Positions 27,321 through 36,061 of a stretch of DNA of 64,000 nt are shown here, one piece after another (positions within the stretch are counted from its first letter, which is position 1; each line of letters opens with the position of its first letter). This DNA comes from an uncultured Caldilineales bacterium. GTDB lineage: Bacteria; Chloroflexota; Anaerolineae; JAAEKA01. Under the pieces are notes generated by a model. That model saw only the letters and a list, made by a program, of their open reading frames with translations. It was not told the DNA's origin and made no database searches. The stretch lies in the NCBI GenBank assembly GCA_937907455.1, contig CALESQ010000076.1, positions 1 to 64,000 on the forward strand, in the 5' to 3' direction. Both the position numbers and the translations under genes were made by a program.

Positions 27321-27398
27321 ACGATGCATCTCCTGGAAAGTGCTGGCGGCAATGGGTTCGCTTACAGGCAGCATTGTAACACAGCCCGCAGGCATGGG

Positions 27399-29018
27399 CT
27401 AGCGGGTGGTGGGCAAGGGGAAGGGGCTGGGCGCGGTGGTGCGGCCCAGGCTGCGATCCAGCGCCCAGGCCAGCACGTGCTGGTCACGCCACGGATGTTC
27501 CACCGTGCCGAAGCACATAGATTGTTCGTGGCCTTTGCCGCAAACCAGCAACACATCGCCCGGCTGTGCCTGCTCTACGCCGGCAGCAATGGCCGCGTTG
27601 CGGTCGGGAATGCGCACGAAGGCGCGGCCCTCTACCCCGCCGGCGCGACGCGCGCCTTCGGCCATTTGCTCCAGGATCAGTTCCAGCGATTCGCTGCGCG
27701 GATCCTCGGCGGTGAAGATGCTGAAATCGGCCAGGCGCACGGCGGTTTCGGCCATCAGACCGCGCTTGTGTACATCGCGCAGTCCGGCACTGCCGAACAC
27801 GGCGATGATGCGGCCTGCGGTCATGGGGCGCACAGCCTCTAGGGCGCGTTGCAACGATACCGGTGTGTGAGCAAAATCTACCAGCGCGCTGAAGGTCTGG
27901 CCGCGGTCAATGCGCTCCATGCGCCCATCTACGCCGGGCATGGTGGCTATGGCCGCAGCCAGTGCCGCTAAGGGCAGCCCCAAAGCCAGCCCGGCGCTCA
28001 ATGCTGCCAGGGTATTGTAGACATTGAACGGCCCCGGCAGTGGCAGGCGTACCGCGGCATCTCCCACAGGTGTTTGCACGGTGAAGGTGGTCTGTGTCGG
28101 CTGATAAGCGATGCTGACAGCGCGCACCACGGCCTCGGTGCTGGTGATGCCATAGGGGATGCGCAACTCGGCGGGGATGGCGCGCAGGTGCGGCCACGAG
28201 GCGTCATCGGCGTTGAGTATGGCGGCTTTGGGTTGACGCCCGGCCGCAGTGTTGCTTGACCCCAGAGCGTGCAACAGCTCAGGTTGCGCGTTTGGCAGCA
28301 ATGGCTTGCTTGCGCCTGTCATCAAACTGTGAAAAAGCAGCGCCTTGGCCTCAAGATAAGCCTGCCAGGTGCCATGATAATCAAGGTGTTCGTGGGTGAT
28401 GTTGGTTACCAGGGCTACGTCGAAATCTATCGCAGCTACGCGGCCTTGGTGCAGCCCGTGCGAAGTGGTTTCCAGCACGGCGGCGCGGCAACCCTGGGCC
28501 ACCATCTGCGCCAGATAGCGTTGGATATCGGGCGCGTCGGGCGTGGTGACGTGCAGGCCTGTGTCCAGCTCGGCCTGGCCGATGCGCGCCCCTACGGTGC
28601 TGATCATGCCTGGTTGCAGTTCCAGCATGTGCAGTAGATGATAAAGCAGGTTGCTGGTGGTAGTTTTACCATCGGTGCCGGTAACGCCAACTAGCGGCAG
28701 GGCGCGTGCTGGAAAGCCGTGCAGTGCTGCCGCCAGCAGGGCCAGCGTGCGGCGGGTATCGGCCACGCGCAAATAAGGGGCCGACCAGCGGGCGGCTTCA
28801 GGCGGTGGCGCGGTGCTGCCCACCAGCGCCGCGGCGCCGCGCGCGGCGGCATCAGCCAGAAAGCGATGACCATCTACGGTGGCGCCGGACAGCGCAACAA
28901 ACAGTGCGCCGGGGGTTACCTGTCGCGAGTCGGCGGTGACGCTGATGATTTCGGGATCGAAAGAGGGAGTGGTGGCCGTGCCGGGGGGCAGGGTTGCGAG
29001 CAGTTCGGACAGGTTCAT
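27399..29018 (-). CDS. murE: MurE-type UDP-MurNAc-tripeptide synthetase
   Basis: 539 residues. N-terminal UDP-binding domain (TADSRQVTPGALFVAL), the ATP loop GVTGTDGKTTT, the central-domain ETTSHGL segment, NITHEHLDYHG and a C-terminal ligase domain with GKGHEQ. It adds the third amino acid to UDP-MurNAc-L-Ala-D-Glu in wall synthesis. The residue-selecting motif reads EDPRSE, not the DNPR of meso-diaminopimelate enzymes, so the amino acid used is open (lysine, ornithine or diaminopimelate). The ATG is 82 bp beyond the dpp operon stop codon. Confidence 0.85.
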   Translation of the reverse strand: MNLSELLATLPPGTATTPSFDPEIISVTADSRQVTPGALFVALSGATVDGHRFLADAAARGAAALVGSTAPPPEAARWSAPYLRVADTRRTLALLAAALHGFPARALPLVGVTGTDGKTTTSNLLYHLLHMLELQPGMISTVGARIGQAELDTGLHVTTPDAPDIQRYLAQMVAQGCRAAVLETTSHGLHQGRVAAIDFDVALVTNITHEHLDYHGTWQAYLEAKALLFHSLMTGASKPLLPNAQPELLHALGSSNTAAGRQPKAAILNADDASWPHLRAIPAELRIPYGITSTEAVVRAVSIAYQPTQTTFTVQTPVGDAAVRLPLPGPFNVYNTLAALSAGLALGLPLAALAAAIATMPGVDGRMERIDRGQTFSALVDFAHTPVSLQRALEAVRPMTAGRIIAVFGSAGLRDVHKRGLMAETAVRLADFSIFTAEDPRSESLELILEQMAEGARRAGGVEGRAFVRIPDRNAAIAAGVEQAQPGDVLLVCGKGHEQSMCFGTVEHPWRDQHVLAWALDRSLGRTTAPSPFPLPTTR

Positions 29019-29035
29019 AGCATAGTCTACTCGAC

Positions 29036-29070
29036 GAAAAAAGCTCCAAGCCCGCGGGCCTGGAGCTTTC
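29036..29070 (-). terminator. Terminator of the dpp operon
   Basis: AAGCTCCA (29041-29048) pairs with TGGAGCTT (29061-29068), with a GCCC/GGGC inner stem. On the minus strand it is followed by TTTTTTCG. It lies between the last importer gene and murE. Confidence 0.75.
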
Positions 29071-29100
29071 GCTGAAAGAGAGCGGCGCAGCGACGGCTGC

Positions 29101-30141
29101 TTACGCCACGCTGCCGGTGGCCACGGTGGGCGCAGTTGGTGCAGCGACAGAGCCGCTGTACAGGTGGCAGGCTACCCAGTGATCTGGGTGCTTTTGCTCG
29201 AAGGGCGGGTCAATTTCTTTGCACACATCCATCACCCGCGGGCAGCGCGGATGGAAGCGGCAGCCTTTGGGCGGGTTGAGTGGCGAGGGTACATCGCCCG
29301 TCAGCACGATGCGTTCCTTTTTGACGTTGGGGTCAGGCATGGGGATGGCCGACAGCAACGCTTGGGTGTAGGGGTGCATAGGGTTGCGGAACAGTGCCTC
29401 GCGCGTGGTCAGCTCTACCATTTTGCCCAGGTACATCACTCCCACGCGGTCGCTGATGTGTTCTACCACGCTCAGGTTGTGGGCGATAAACAGGTAGGTC
29501 AGGCCAAATTGGCTTTGCAGCGAGCGCAGCAGGTTTAGCACTGCCGACTGCACCGACACGTCCAGCGCGGACACTGGCTCATCGCAGATGATGAAGCGCG
29601 GGCGCAGGGCCAGGGCGCGGGCGATGCCGATGCGTTGGCGCTGGCCGCCGGAAAACTCGTGCGGATAGCGCCGGGCGTGGTAGGGGTTCATGCCTACGGT
29701 CTTTAGCAGGTCGCTGACGGTTTCCTGGCGTTCCTTGGCAGTGCCGATGCCGTGAATCATCATGCCTTCGGAGATGATTTCACCCACGGGCATGCGCGGA
29801 TCCAGCGAGGAATAGGGGTCCTGGAACACGATCTGCATGTTGCGGCGCATGTGCTTGAACTCGCGGCGACTCATGCCGAATACATCTTCGCCATCGAAGA
29901 AGACGTTGCCGCCGTTGGAGGGCAGCAGGCGTAGAATGGTGCGGCCCACGGTGGTTTTGCCGCAGCCTGATTCGCCGACCAGACCCAGTGTTTCACCTTC
30001 GCGAATAGTAAAGCTGACGCCATCTACTGCCTTGACCCAGGCCGTCACGCGCTGCAACAGGCCGGAGCGTACCGGGAAGTACTTTTTCAGGTCTTCAACT
30101 ACCAACATATCTTTGTTGGTAGCGCCCAGTTTATCGGCCAT
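29101..30141 (-). CDS. dppF: Oligopeptide ABC importer ATPase (DppF type)
   Basis: 346 residues. The start at 30141 has AGGAGG 5 bp upstream and overlaps the preceding gene by 11 bp. Walker A GESGCGKTT, signature FSGGQRQRIGIARAL, Walker B FIICDEPVSALD, and the C-terminal oligopeptide-ATPase segment with GCRFHPRCPRV, whose Cys may hold an Fe-S cluster. It pairs with the DppD-type ATPase to drive peptide uptake. Confidence 0.9.
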   Translation of the reverse strand: MADKLGATNKDMLVVEDLKKYFPVRSGLLQRVTAWVKAVDGVSFTIREGETLGLVGESGCGKTTVGRTILRLLPSNGGNVFFDGEDVFGMSRREFKHMRRNMQIVFQDPYSSLDPRMPVGEIISEGMMIHGIGTAKERQETVSDLLKTVGMNPYHARRYPHEFSGGQRQRIGIARALALRPRFIICDEPVSALDVSVQSAVLNLLRSLQSQFGLTYLFIAHNLSVVEHISDRVGVMYLGKMVELTTREALFRNPMHPYTQALLSAIPMPDPNVKKERIVLTGDVPSPLNPPKGCRFHPRCPRVMDVCKEIDPPFEQKHPDHWVACHLYSGSVAAPTAPTVATGSVA

Positions 30142-31231
30142 TGGTTCCTCCTGCGGCAGCCATATTGATGACTGCAAAGTTTTCTTCGCCGGTAAAGCGC
30201 CAGTCGGTCTTGCTGTAGCCGGCCCACTGCGCGCTGGTGACTGGGTTATGGATCCAGCAGCGCACCTTGTGACCAGGCTCTGCTTCAACCAGCGATGGTT
30301 CCTGCTGCACGCATACCTCTTTGGCATAGGGGCAGCGTGGCGAGAATTTGCAGCCCGGCGGCAGGTTGATCAGGTCAGGCACAGTGCCGGGGATCACTGC
30401 CAGCGAGTCGCGCACATCGCCCAGCACTGGGATAGCGGCCATCAGACCTTCGGTGTAAGGGTGCAATGGCTTGGCGAACAGGGCATTGACATCGGTGTGT
30501 TCGACAATCAGACCGGCGTACATCACGGCTACGTAGTCGCACATTTCGGCAATGACGCCCAGGTCGTGGGTGATGAGCAGGATGGTGGTTCCCATGTCTT
30601 CCTGCATACGCCGCATCAGATCAAGGATTTGCGCTTGAATGGTCACATCGAGCGCGGTGGTGGGTTCGTCAGCGATCAGCAGATCGGGCAGACAAGACAG
30701 CGCCATAGCGATCATCACGCGCTGCGCCTGGCCGCCGGAGATTTCATGCGGGAACGATTTGGCGCGGCGGCCGGGGTCGGGGATGCCCACGCGGCCCAGC
30801 ATTTCCACGGCGCGTTCCCAGGCTTGCTCTTTGCTGACGTTTTGGTGCTGGATCAACACCTCGGCCACCTGGTCGCCCACGCGGAAGATGGGGTTCAGAC
30901 AGCTTGTGGGCTGTTGGAAGATCATCGAAAGTGAGCTGCCGCGCAGCTTCACGATTTCGTCTTCGGGCATGGTCACCAGGTCGCGGTCGCGCAGCATCAC
31001 CTGGCCTTCGACGATTTTGCCGGAGCCGGCCAGCAGGCGCATGATGGACAACGAGGTGACGCTCTTGCCGCAGCCTGATTCACCTACCAGGCCCATCACC
31101 TGACCTTCGTTGATGGCGAAGTCTACGCCGTTAACAGCCTGCACTACACCATCTTCGGTGAAAAAGTAGGTTTTCAGGCCACGCACATCCAGCAGCGTTT
31201 TGCGAGCGGTTTGTGTGGTTTCGTTGCTCAT
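30131..31231 (-). CDS. dppD: Oligopeptide ABC importer ATPase (DppD type)
   Basis: 366 residues. Walker A GESGCGKSV, signature ISGGQAQRVMIAMAL, Walker B LLIADEPTTALD, and the GCKFSPRCPYAKEVC C-terminal Cys segment. A tail of about 35 residues after the family's usual end (TDWRFTGEENFAVINMAAAGG) is unusual. The gene starts 6 bp after dppC and overlaps dppF, so the three are surely co-transcribed. Confidence 0.9.
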   Translation of the reverse strand: MSNETTQTARKTLLDVRGLKTYFFTEDGVVQAVNGVDFAINEGQVMGLVGESGCGKSVTSLSIMRLLAGSGKIVEGQVMLRDRDLVTMPEDEIVKLRGSSLSMIFQQPTSCLNPIFRVGDQVAEVLIQHQNVSKEQAWERAVEMLGRVGIPDPGRRAKSFPHEISGGQAQRVMIAMALSCLPDLLIADEPTTALDVTIQAQILDLMRRMQEDMGTTILLITHDLGVIAEMCDYVAVMYAGLIVEHTDVNALFAKPLHPYTEGLMAAIPVLGDVRDSLAVIPGTVPDLINLPPGCKFSPRCPYAKEVCVQQEPSLVEAEPGHKVRCWIHNPVTSAQWAGYSKTDWRFTGEENFAVINMAAAGGTNGR

Positions 31232-31237
31232 GTTGCC

Positions 31238-32239
31238 CTACCGTTTCAGACGTGGATCAAGGGCGTCGCGCATGCCGTCGCCGATGAAGTTAAAGCCAAT
31301 GGACACGATCACCAGAAATACACCGGGCACCAGGGGTAGCCAGGGGTTCTGGAACATATAGCTTTGCGAGGTGGAGAGCATGTTGCCCCAGGTGGGGGTG
31401 GGATCCTGCACACCGAGGCCCAGGAAGCTCAGGGCCGATTCGGTGACGATCACACCGCCAATGCCCAGGCTGGCGTTGACCAGAATGGGGGCAATGCCGT
31501 TGGGGATGATGTGGCGGAAGATGATGCGGGCATCGGAAGCGCCGGAGGCGCGCAGGGCTTCGACAAAGTCCTGCTTGCTGAGTGACAGCGCCATGCCGCG
31601 CATCAAGCGGGCTGCGCCTAACCAACCAAAGATCACCAGCACTAGCACCAACACCACCACTTTTTGGGCCTCGCGGGGCGGGGCCAACAGCAACGAACTG
31701 AGGAAGTTATTGAGGAAGCCCGGCAGCGGCAGCACCACGTCACGCCGCAGCAGAATGGCCGAGATGATCAGCAGGATGGGCAGCGAGGGGATGGTGAGCA
31801 TGAACTCAATGATACGCGAGATCACCGTATCCACCATGCCGCCATAGTAGCCCGCCACAGCCCCCAACAGCGCGCCGAAGGTTTCCGAGATCAGTACCAC
31901 CAGAATGGCGATACTCATAGACACGCGCGCTGCATAGAGTACGCGGGTGAACAGGTCGCGCCCCAGATGATCAATCCCCAGGTAATGCACGCGGCCTTCA
32001 GAGTCGGTGGTTCCGGGTGGGGCAGGGCGAATGTTGGAGCTAAGGTCAATGGCATCGCGCGGGAAGGGAGCAATTACCGGCGCAAGCAAAGAAGCAGTAA
32101 AGATGATGGCGATCAGGATTACCGAAAGGACAGCCAGGCGGTGGCGCATGAAACGTCGCAGTACTACACGGATTTGGCTTTCTGATTTTTCGGCTTCCCT
32201 GGGATCCCGCGCCAACACGGGTTGAGCCACTGTTGTCAT
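31238..32239 (-). CDS. dppC: Oligopeptide ABC importer permease (DppC type)
   Basis: 333 residues with an N-terminal tail, a first membrane segment (about 34-56) and a BPD_transp_1 permease core. The coupling motif EALRASGASDARIIFRHIIPN (read in parts) contacts the ATPase. A Pro-rich loop of about 35 residues between central segments is longer than in Escherichia coli DppC. Inner partner of DppB. Confidence 0.9.
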   Translation of the reverse strand: MTTVAQPVLARDPREAEKSESQIRVVLRRFMRHRLAVLSVILIAIIFTASLLAPVIAPFPRDAIDLSSNIRPAPPGTTDSEGRVHYLGIDHLGRDLFTRVLYAARVSMSIAILVVLISETFGALLGAVAGYYGGMVDTVISRIIEFMLTIPSLPILLIISAILLRRDVVLPLPGFLNNFLSSLLLAPPREAQKVVVLVLVLVIFGWLGAARLMRGMALSLSKQDFVEALRASGASDARIIFRHIIPNGIAPILVNASLGIGGVIVTESALSFLGLGVQDPTPTWGNMLSTSQSYMFQNPWLPLVPGVFLVIVSIGFNFIGDGMRDALDPRLKR

Positions 32240-32352
32240 AGGGTAACTCCCGGGTTAGGTGTCATAGGTTGCATCAGTGCCGCGCTATAGGCTCTGACAG
32301 AACGGGTTGTGCGAATACATGAGCGAAGCAACTCGCTGGGGCCGAGTGGTCA

Positions 32353-33570
32353 TTATGTGTACTTGATGCGCGGATCTACCACGGTGTAGAGGATGTCTCC
32401 CAACAGGGTGGCTACCACAGTCAGCAACGCAGTAACGAAGATAAACGCCAAGGCGATTGGCCAGTCGCTGCGATTTAACGCATCAAAGTACAGACGACCC
32501 ATTCCAGGCCAGGCAAAAACCGTTTCGGTGATGATAGCACCTGAGAAGAAGCCGGGAATTGTCAGCACAGCAATCGTAACAAAGGGGATCAGCGCGTTGC
32601 GCAGAGCATGCTTGATGACAACCGTTTTTTCCACCAGACCCTTGGCGCGTGCGGTGCGCACATAGTCCTGACGCATCACCTCCAGCATCGAGGAGCGTAC
32701 AAAGCGGCTCCAGGTTGCCATCGAAAAGAAGGTGAGTACCCCCAGCGGCATCAGAATGTGGAGAAAACGATCCAGCCCCGTGCCTGGCGTTACCCGTGGC
32801 AGCCAACTGGCTACCTCATAGGGGCGTACCGCCACGCGCGAGCCGGGTGGCAGCTTGGGCAGCCAGGGCAGGCTGTCCTGCAGCAAGTTAGGCAGCACGG
32901 AGAAGACCAGGATCAGCATCAGGCCGAAAAAGAAGGTAGGCATGGCCGAGCCGATAAATGACACCGTGGTAAAAGTATAGTCAAAGCGTGAGTACTGCTT
33001 GATGGCGCTGTAGATGCCGATAGGAATGCCGAAAAGAAAGGACAGGAAGGTTGACAACAGCATCAGCTCCAGTGTCGCGGGTAGGCGGGTCATCATCTCG
33101 CCAAACACCGGACGCCCCGGACGCACCACAGTGGAAAGGCCAAAGTCACCGCGCAAAATGCCCTTGCTCGACTTGATGGCCGGATGCAGTTCAGGAATAT
33201 CTGCCAGGTAAACGTATTGATCGCAGCCTTTGGGGATTTTTACCAGTTGACCGTTTTGCTCAACTGTCTGCTCGTCACGCGCGAGATAGCAGCCAACTGC
33301 TACATTGCTGAATATCTCTTTGCCGCCGATGGTAATCGGCCCATTAGGCAAGCCTATCAGCCACCTGGAAAACCGGTAGGGCCAATAGAAATCCATTTCG
33401 TATTGGGCGCGCAGTCGCGCCATGTCTTCACGCGTAATCCTGCGCTGTTGCTGCTGAATACCTGCCAAAGGTCCGCCAGGGGAGACGGTAAACAGATAAT
33501 AGGTAAACAGAGCCGCCAGGAAGATCACGAAGATCATCTGAATGATGCGTCGTATCAGATAATTTGTCAT
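32353..33570 (-). CDS. dppB: Oligopeptide ABC importer permease (DppB type)
   Basis: 405 residues, against about 310-340 for most DppB. The extra length is an extracytoplasmic insert between the first membrane segment (about 10-30) and the GDFGLS segment near residue 135, which holds YLARDEQTVEQNGQLVKIPK and two Cys. Permease core with EVMRQDYVRTARAKGL coupling motif and ALRNALIPFVTI. Starts after a 187-bp spacer that holds two strong hairpins. Confidence 0.9.
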   Translation of the reverse strand: MTNYLIRRIIQMIFVIFLAALFTYYLFTVSPGGPLAGIQQQQRRITREDMARLRAQYEMDFYWPYRFSRWLIGLPNGPITIGGKEIFSNVAVGCYLARDEQTVEQNGQLVKIPKGCDQYVYLADIPELHPAIKSSKGILRGDFGLSTVVRPGRPVFGEMMTRLPATLELMLLSTFLSFLFGIPIGIYSAIKQYSRFDYTFTTVSFIGSAMPTFFFGLMLILVFSVLPNLLQDSLPWLPKLPPGSRVAVRPYEVASWLPRVTPGTGLDRFLHILMPLGVLTFFSMATWSRFVRSSMLEVMRQDYVRTARAKGLVEKTVVIKHALRNALIPFVTIAVLTIPGFFSGAIITETVFAWPGMGRLYFDALNRSDWPIALAFIFVTALLTVVATLLGDILYTVVDPRIKYT

Positions 33571-33651
33571 CGCCTACCTCCAATATCGGATATGTTGGAC
33601 AAATCCCCAGCGCAGGAATGCCACCAGAGGGATATGGCTGCGCCTGAAAGC

Positions 33652-33694
33652 CAACGGGCGGGCACATCCAGCGGAGGGACGTGCCCGCCCGTTG
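33652..33694 (-). promoter_or_regulatory. Strong hairpin between binding-protein and permease genes
   Basis: CAACGGGCGGGCAC (33652-33665) pairs perfectly with GTGCCCGCCCGTTG (33681-33694). No T run follows on the minus strand, so it is more likely an mRNA-stability or processing element than a terminator. It protects the 3' end of the binding-protein message or the 5' end of the permease message. Confidence 0.5.
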
Positions 33695-33710
33695 CGGTCA
33701 CCAAACCAGA

Positions 33711-33746
33711 AAAAGGCGTGTGCAGCCAAGTTGGTCTGCACACGCC
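33711..33746 (-). terminator. Leaky terminator after the binding-protein gene
   Basis: On the minus strand GGCGTGTGCAG pairs over 11 bp with CTGCACACGCC and is followed by TTTTTC, 11 bp after the binding-protein stop. Because the permease genes follow without an obvious promoter, partial read-through would give more binding protein than transporter, as in many ABC importer operons. Confidence 0.7.
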
Positions 33747-33756
33747 GGTATACTAC

Positions 33757-35706
33757 TTATTTGGTGAAGAGGTTGATGTCAATGTGCTCCCAGGTGGAGG
33801 AAGCGCTGATCTCGTACTTGACATTGCCGGTACTCTTGGCAGCATCAATCACGGTCTGAACTTCCGCGCCTGCACCCAGGGTGGAGTCATCCAGGTAGTC
33901 CACGTCGCCATTCAGCAACTGAGCCACAGCCTGGTTGGTGTCGGCCACGAACACAAAGATCACGTTCGGGGTTGCCACATCGCCGGCATAGAACTCGTTC
34001 TTGGCCATGGTGATGGACTGGCCCTTCACCCATTCGGTGATGACATAGGGGCCGAAGGACAGCGGGGTCTCGGCGATTTCCGGCAGCGTGGCCCACTCGG
34101 AAGCGGGCACTTCAGCCAGGTTGCGGCCATCGGCCAGAACCTGATGGCTCGGGTAGAGGCTGAAAGGATACAGGTAATAGGTCGGAGCCTGATAGCCCGG
34201 CACGTAGGTGACGGTGACTTCCTTGGCATCGGTGGCGAAAGCCTTGTCAGCGATCGCATCGCAGGTGATGAACTCAACCGCGCCCGATTCCTTGTCGCAG
34301 TCAATGTTGAAGCCCAATTCCATGTCAGCCACGGAACCGGCGGTGCCATCGCTCCAGGTGTAGTCCTGCATCTTGTAGGTGACCTTGAGCTGCGGCATCT
34401 TGATAGCCTCGGAGCCGGTGAATTCGACTTCGTTGCCATCCACATCAAAGACCTTGACGCCGGCTTCCAGAGCAACCGGCTCGCCGTTGACGCTGTAGAC
34501 CGTATCGCCAGCCTTCACTTCGACTGTGTCGTTGGTGGCCAGGCCAGACTCGATGGTGGAGAGGCCATCCTGCAGCACGGGCTGGAAGTCATAGCTGTAC
34601 TGAGAGGCGATGTGACCCTTCGCCGGGATCACGACCAGGCGCTGGGCGGCCATGCTGGAGACCAGGCTCCACATGCTGTCCGGTTCCTGGGTCATGCCGA
34701 TGACGATGGTATCGCCGCCGTCAAGCAGTTTCCATTCCTGCAGGTTGGCAGTGGCATATTCGGTGGCGTCAGAGCGCACGCCTTCCAGGTTGGCGCTCCA
34801 GGCCTCGGCCTCGGCGCGCTGGAACACGGGGATAGATACCACGTCTTTGGCGAATTCTTTCTGAACGGTGTCGTAGGCGGCGATGCGCTCGTCACGGATC
34901 AGAGTGTTGTTTGCCTTCACGATGGCGGCGCTGGCTGCTTCATTACACCAGCCCATGTAGTTCTGGCCTTCCCAGTTGTTGCTGGGGACGGGAACCTGGT
35001 CACAGGCATACAGCGTGCGGCCGGAGGGATCAGCCTGACCGACCCAGGCGAAAGCGCCCAGTTCGAAGTCGCGGCGAGTCAGGCCGGTGGTGTCACCGAA
35101 CCACCAGGAGGCGGGGGTGTAGTTGGTCAGCATCTGGATACCGCAGGCGGCCAGGTTTTGCTGGGCCACGGCGGACCAGGTCTGGCGGAACTGGGCGGTG
35201 GTGGTGGTGAATTTCACGGCGAGTACTTCGCCGTCGGCATTCTGGCGTACAGTTGCGCCTTCGGCCAGAGTCCAACCGGCCTCGTCCAACAGGGCATTAC
35301 CCTTTTCGGGGTCGTACATAGGCATATCGGCATAGGGGCCTTTGTACGCCCAGTGGGTCTTGGGCAGGAAGGAGTCCATCTCCAACACGGCGCCATCTTC
35401 CACATAGGGATAGACAGAAGCGATCAGGGCCGAGCGATCCAGGCAGTAAGCCAGGGCCTGGCGCACTTTGAGATCACTCAGGACGGGGTGGGGGGTGGAG
35501 TAGTCTTCAGTCGTAACTTCTTTAACGACTTCGACGGTGCTCTCGACGACGACCTCAACGGTCTTTTCAACTTCCTTGACGACCTCAACGATTTGGGTCA
35601 CAACCTGGGGGGCAGCCGGCTCGGCAGCAGGGGCCGGACAGGCAGCCAGCACCATAGAGGCGATGGCCAGGATGGCCACCAGAGAAAGCAACTTCAAATT
35701 CTTCAT
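33757..35706 (-). CDS. Peptide-binding lipoprotein, apparently circularly permuted
   Basis: 649 residues; start at 35706 with GGAGGAG upstream, lipobox VLAAC (Cys23), then a Val/Glu-rich stalk (33-67). Normal family 5 binding proteins begin with an 'EPDS' strand, pass WSDGT and SFGPYVITEWVKGQS-type motifs, reach a WEHIDINL strand, and continue with LSDVRVRQALAYALDR and the C-terminal lobe. Here LSDLKVRQALAYCLDR comes first (about 76-91), the usual C-terminus ends near 326 (LQEWKL), and the usual N-terminus follows: IGMTQEPDS (336-344), WSDGT (451-455), FGPYVITEWVKGQS (551-564). The protein ends at WEHIDINLFTK. It should bind peptides for the DppBCDF importer encoded just downstream. Confidence 0.85.
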   Translation of the reverse strand: MKNLKLLSLVAILAIASMVLAACPAPAAEPAAPQVVTQIVEVVKEVEKTVEVVVESTVEVVKEVTTEDYSTPHPVLSDLKVRQALAYCLDRSALIASVYPYVEDGAVLEMDSFLPKTHWAYKGPYADMPMYDPEKGNALLDEAGWTLAEGATVRQNADGEVLAVKFTTTTAQFRQTWSAVAQQNLAACGIQMLTNYTPASWWFGDTTGLTRRDFELGAFAWVGQADPSGRTLYACDQVPVPSNNWEGQNYMGWCNEAASAAIVKANNTLIRDERIAAYDTVQKEFAKDVVSIPVFQRAEAEAWSANLEGVRSDATEYATANLQEWKLLDGGDTIVIGMTQEPDSMWSLVSSMAAQRLVVIPAKGHIASQYSYDFQPVLQDGLSTIESGLATNDTVEVKAGDTVYSVNGEPVALEAGVKVFDVDGNEVEFTGSEAIKMPQLKVTYKMQDYTWSDGTAGSVADMELGFNIDCDKESGAVEFITCDAIADKAFATDAKEVTVTYVPGYQAPTYYLYPFSLYPSHQVLADGRNLAEVPASEWATLPEIAETPLSFGPYVITEWVKGQSITMAKNEFYAGDVATPNVIFVFVADTNQAVAQLLNGDVDYLDDSTLGAGAEVQTVIDAAKSTGNVKYEISASSTWEHIDINLFTK

Positions 35707-35942
35707 CTTCTCCTCCGAACAGAATTGAAATGAACGTACGTGCCTACAGGTTACCGCCAGCCAATGGGGCACATTTCCGTTGGTGACGGGGATAGGGGTG
35801 TCAGAGGGCAGGGCAGCAGGGATAGAGCAAGGCGTTTAGCATAGGATGATGATGTTTGGCAATAATGACGACAAAGAAATCATCCCGCACGCGAAAACGG
35901 TTGAGCTATCACTTGTATACCTTACAATCTAGACACACCGGT

Positions 35943-35977
35943 ATTATAACGAATCGGACTAATCTGCCAAATTAGTC
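35943..35977 (-). promoter_or_regulatory. Promoter and operator of the dpp operon
   Basis: On the minus strand TTGGCA (35970-35965) and TATAAT (35948-35943) are 16 bp apart. A perfect inverted repeat GACTAAT-7-ATTAGTC (35957-35977) covers the -35 box and should be an operator. The leader would be about 230 nt; the rest of the 355-bp spacer to 36061 holds no gene and no riboswitch that I recognise. Confidence 0.55.
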
Positions 35978-36061
35978 TGACAAAATCTGCCGACTCGCTT
36001 TGGGCGCAAGAATACCACAAAGATACGATCTAAGCAAATCGTTTGTGTCGTGATCAGGTAA

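Noticed and set aside
33184..35733. 849-codon open frame antisense to the binding-protein gene
   Set aside because: It is the shadow of a GC-rich gene with clear signal, lipobox, ribosome site and family motifs on the other strand.
35707..36061. Riboswitch in the dpp leader
   Set aside because: The leader is long, but I recognise no conserved aptamer core.
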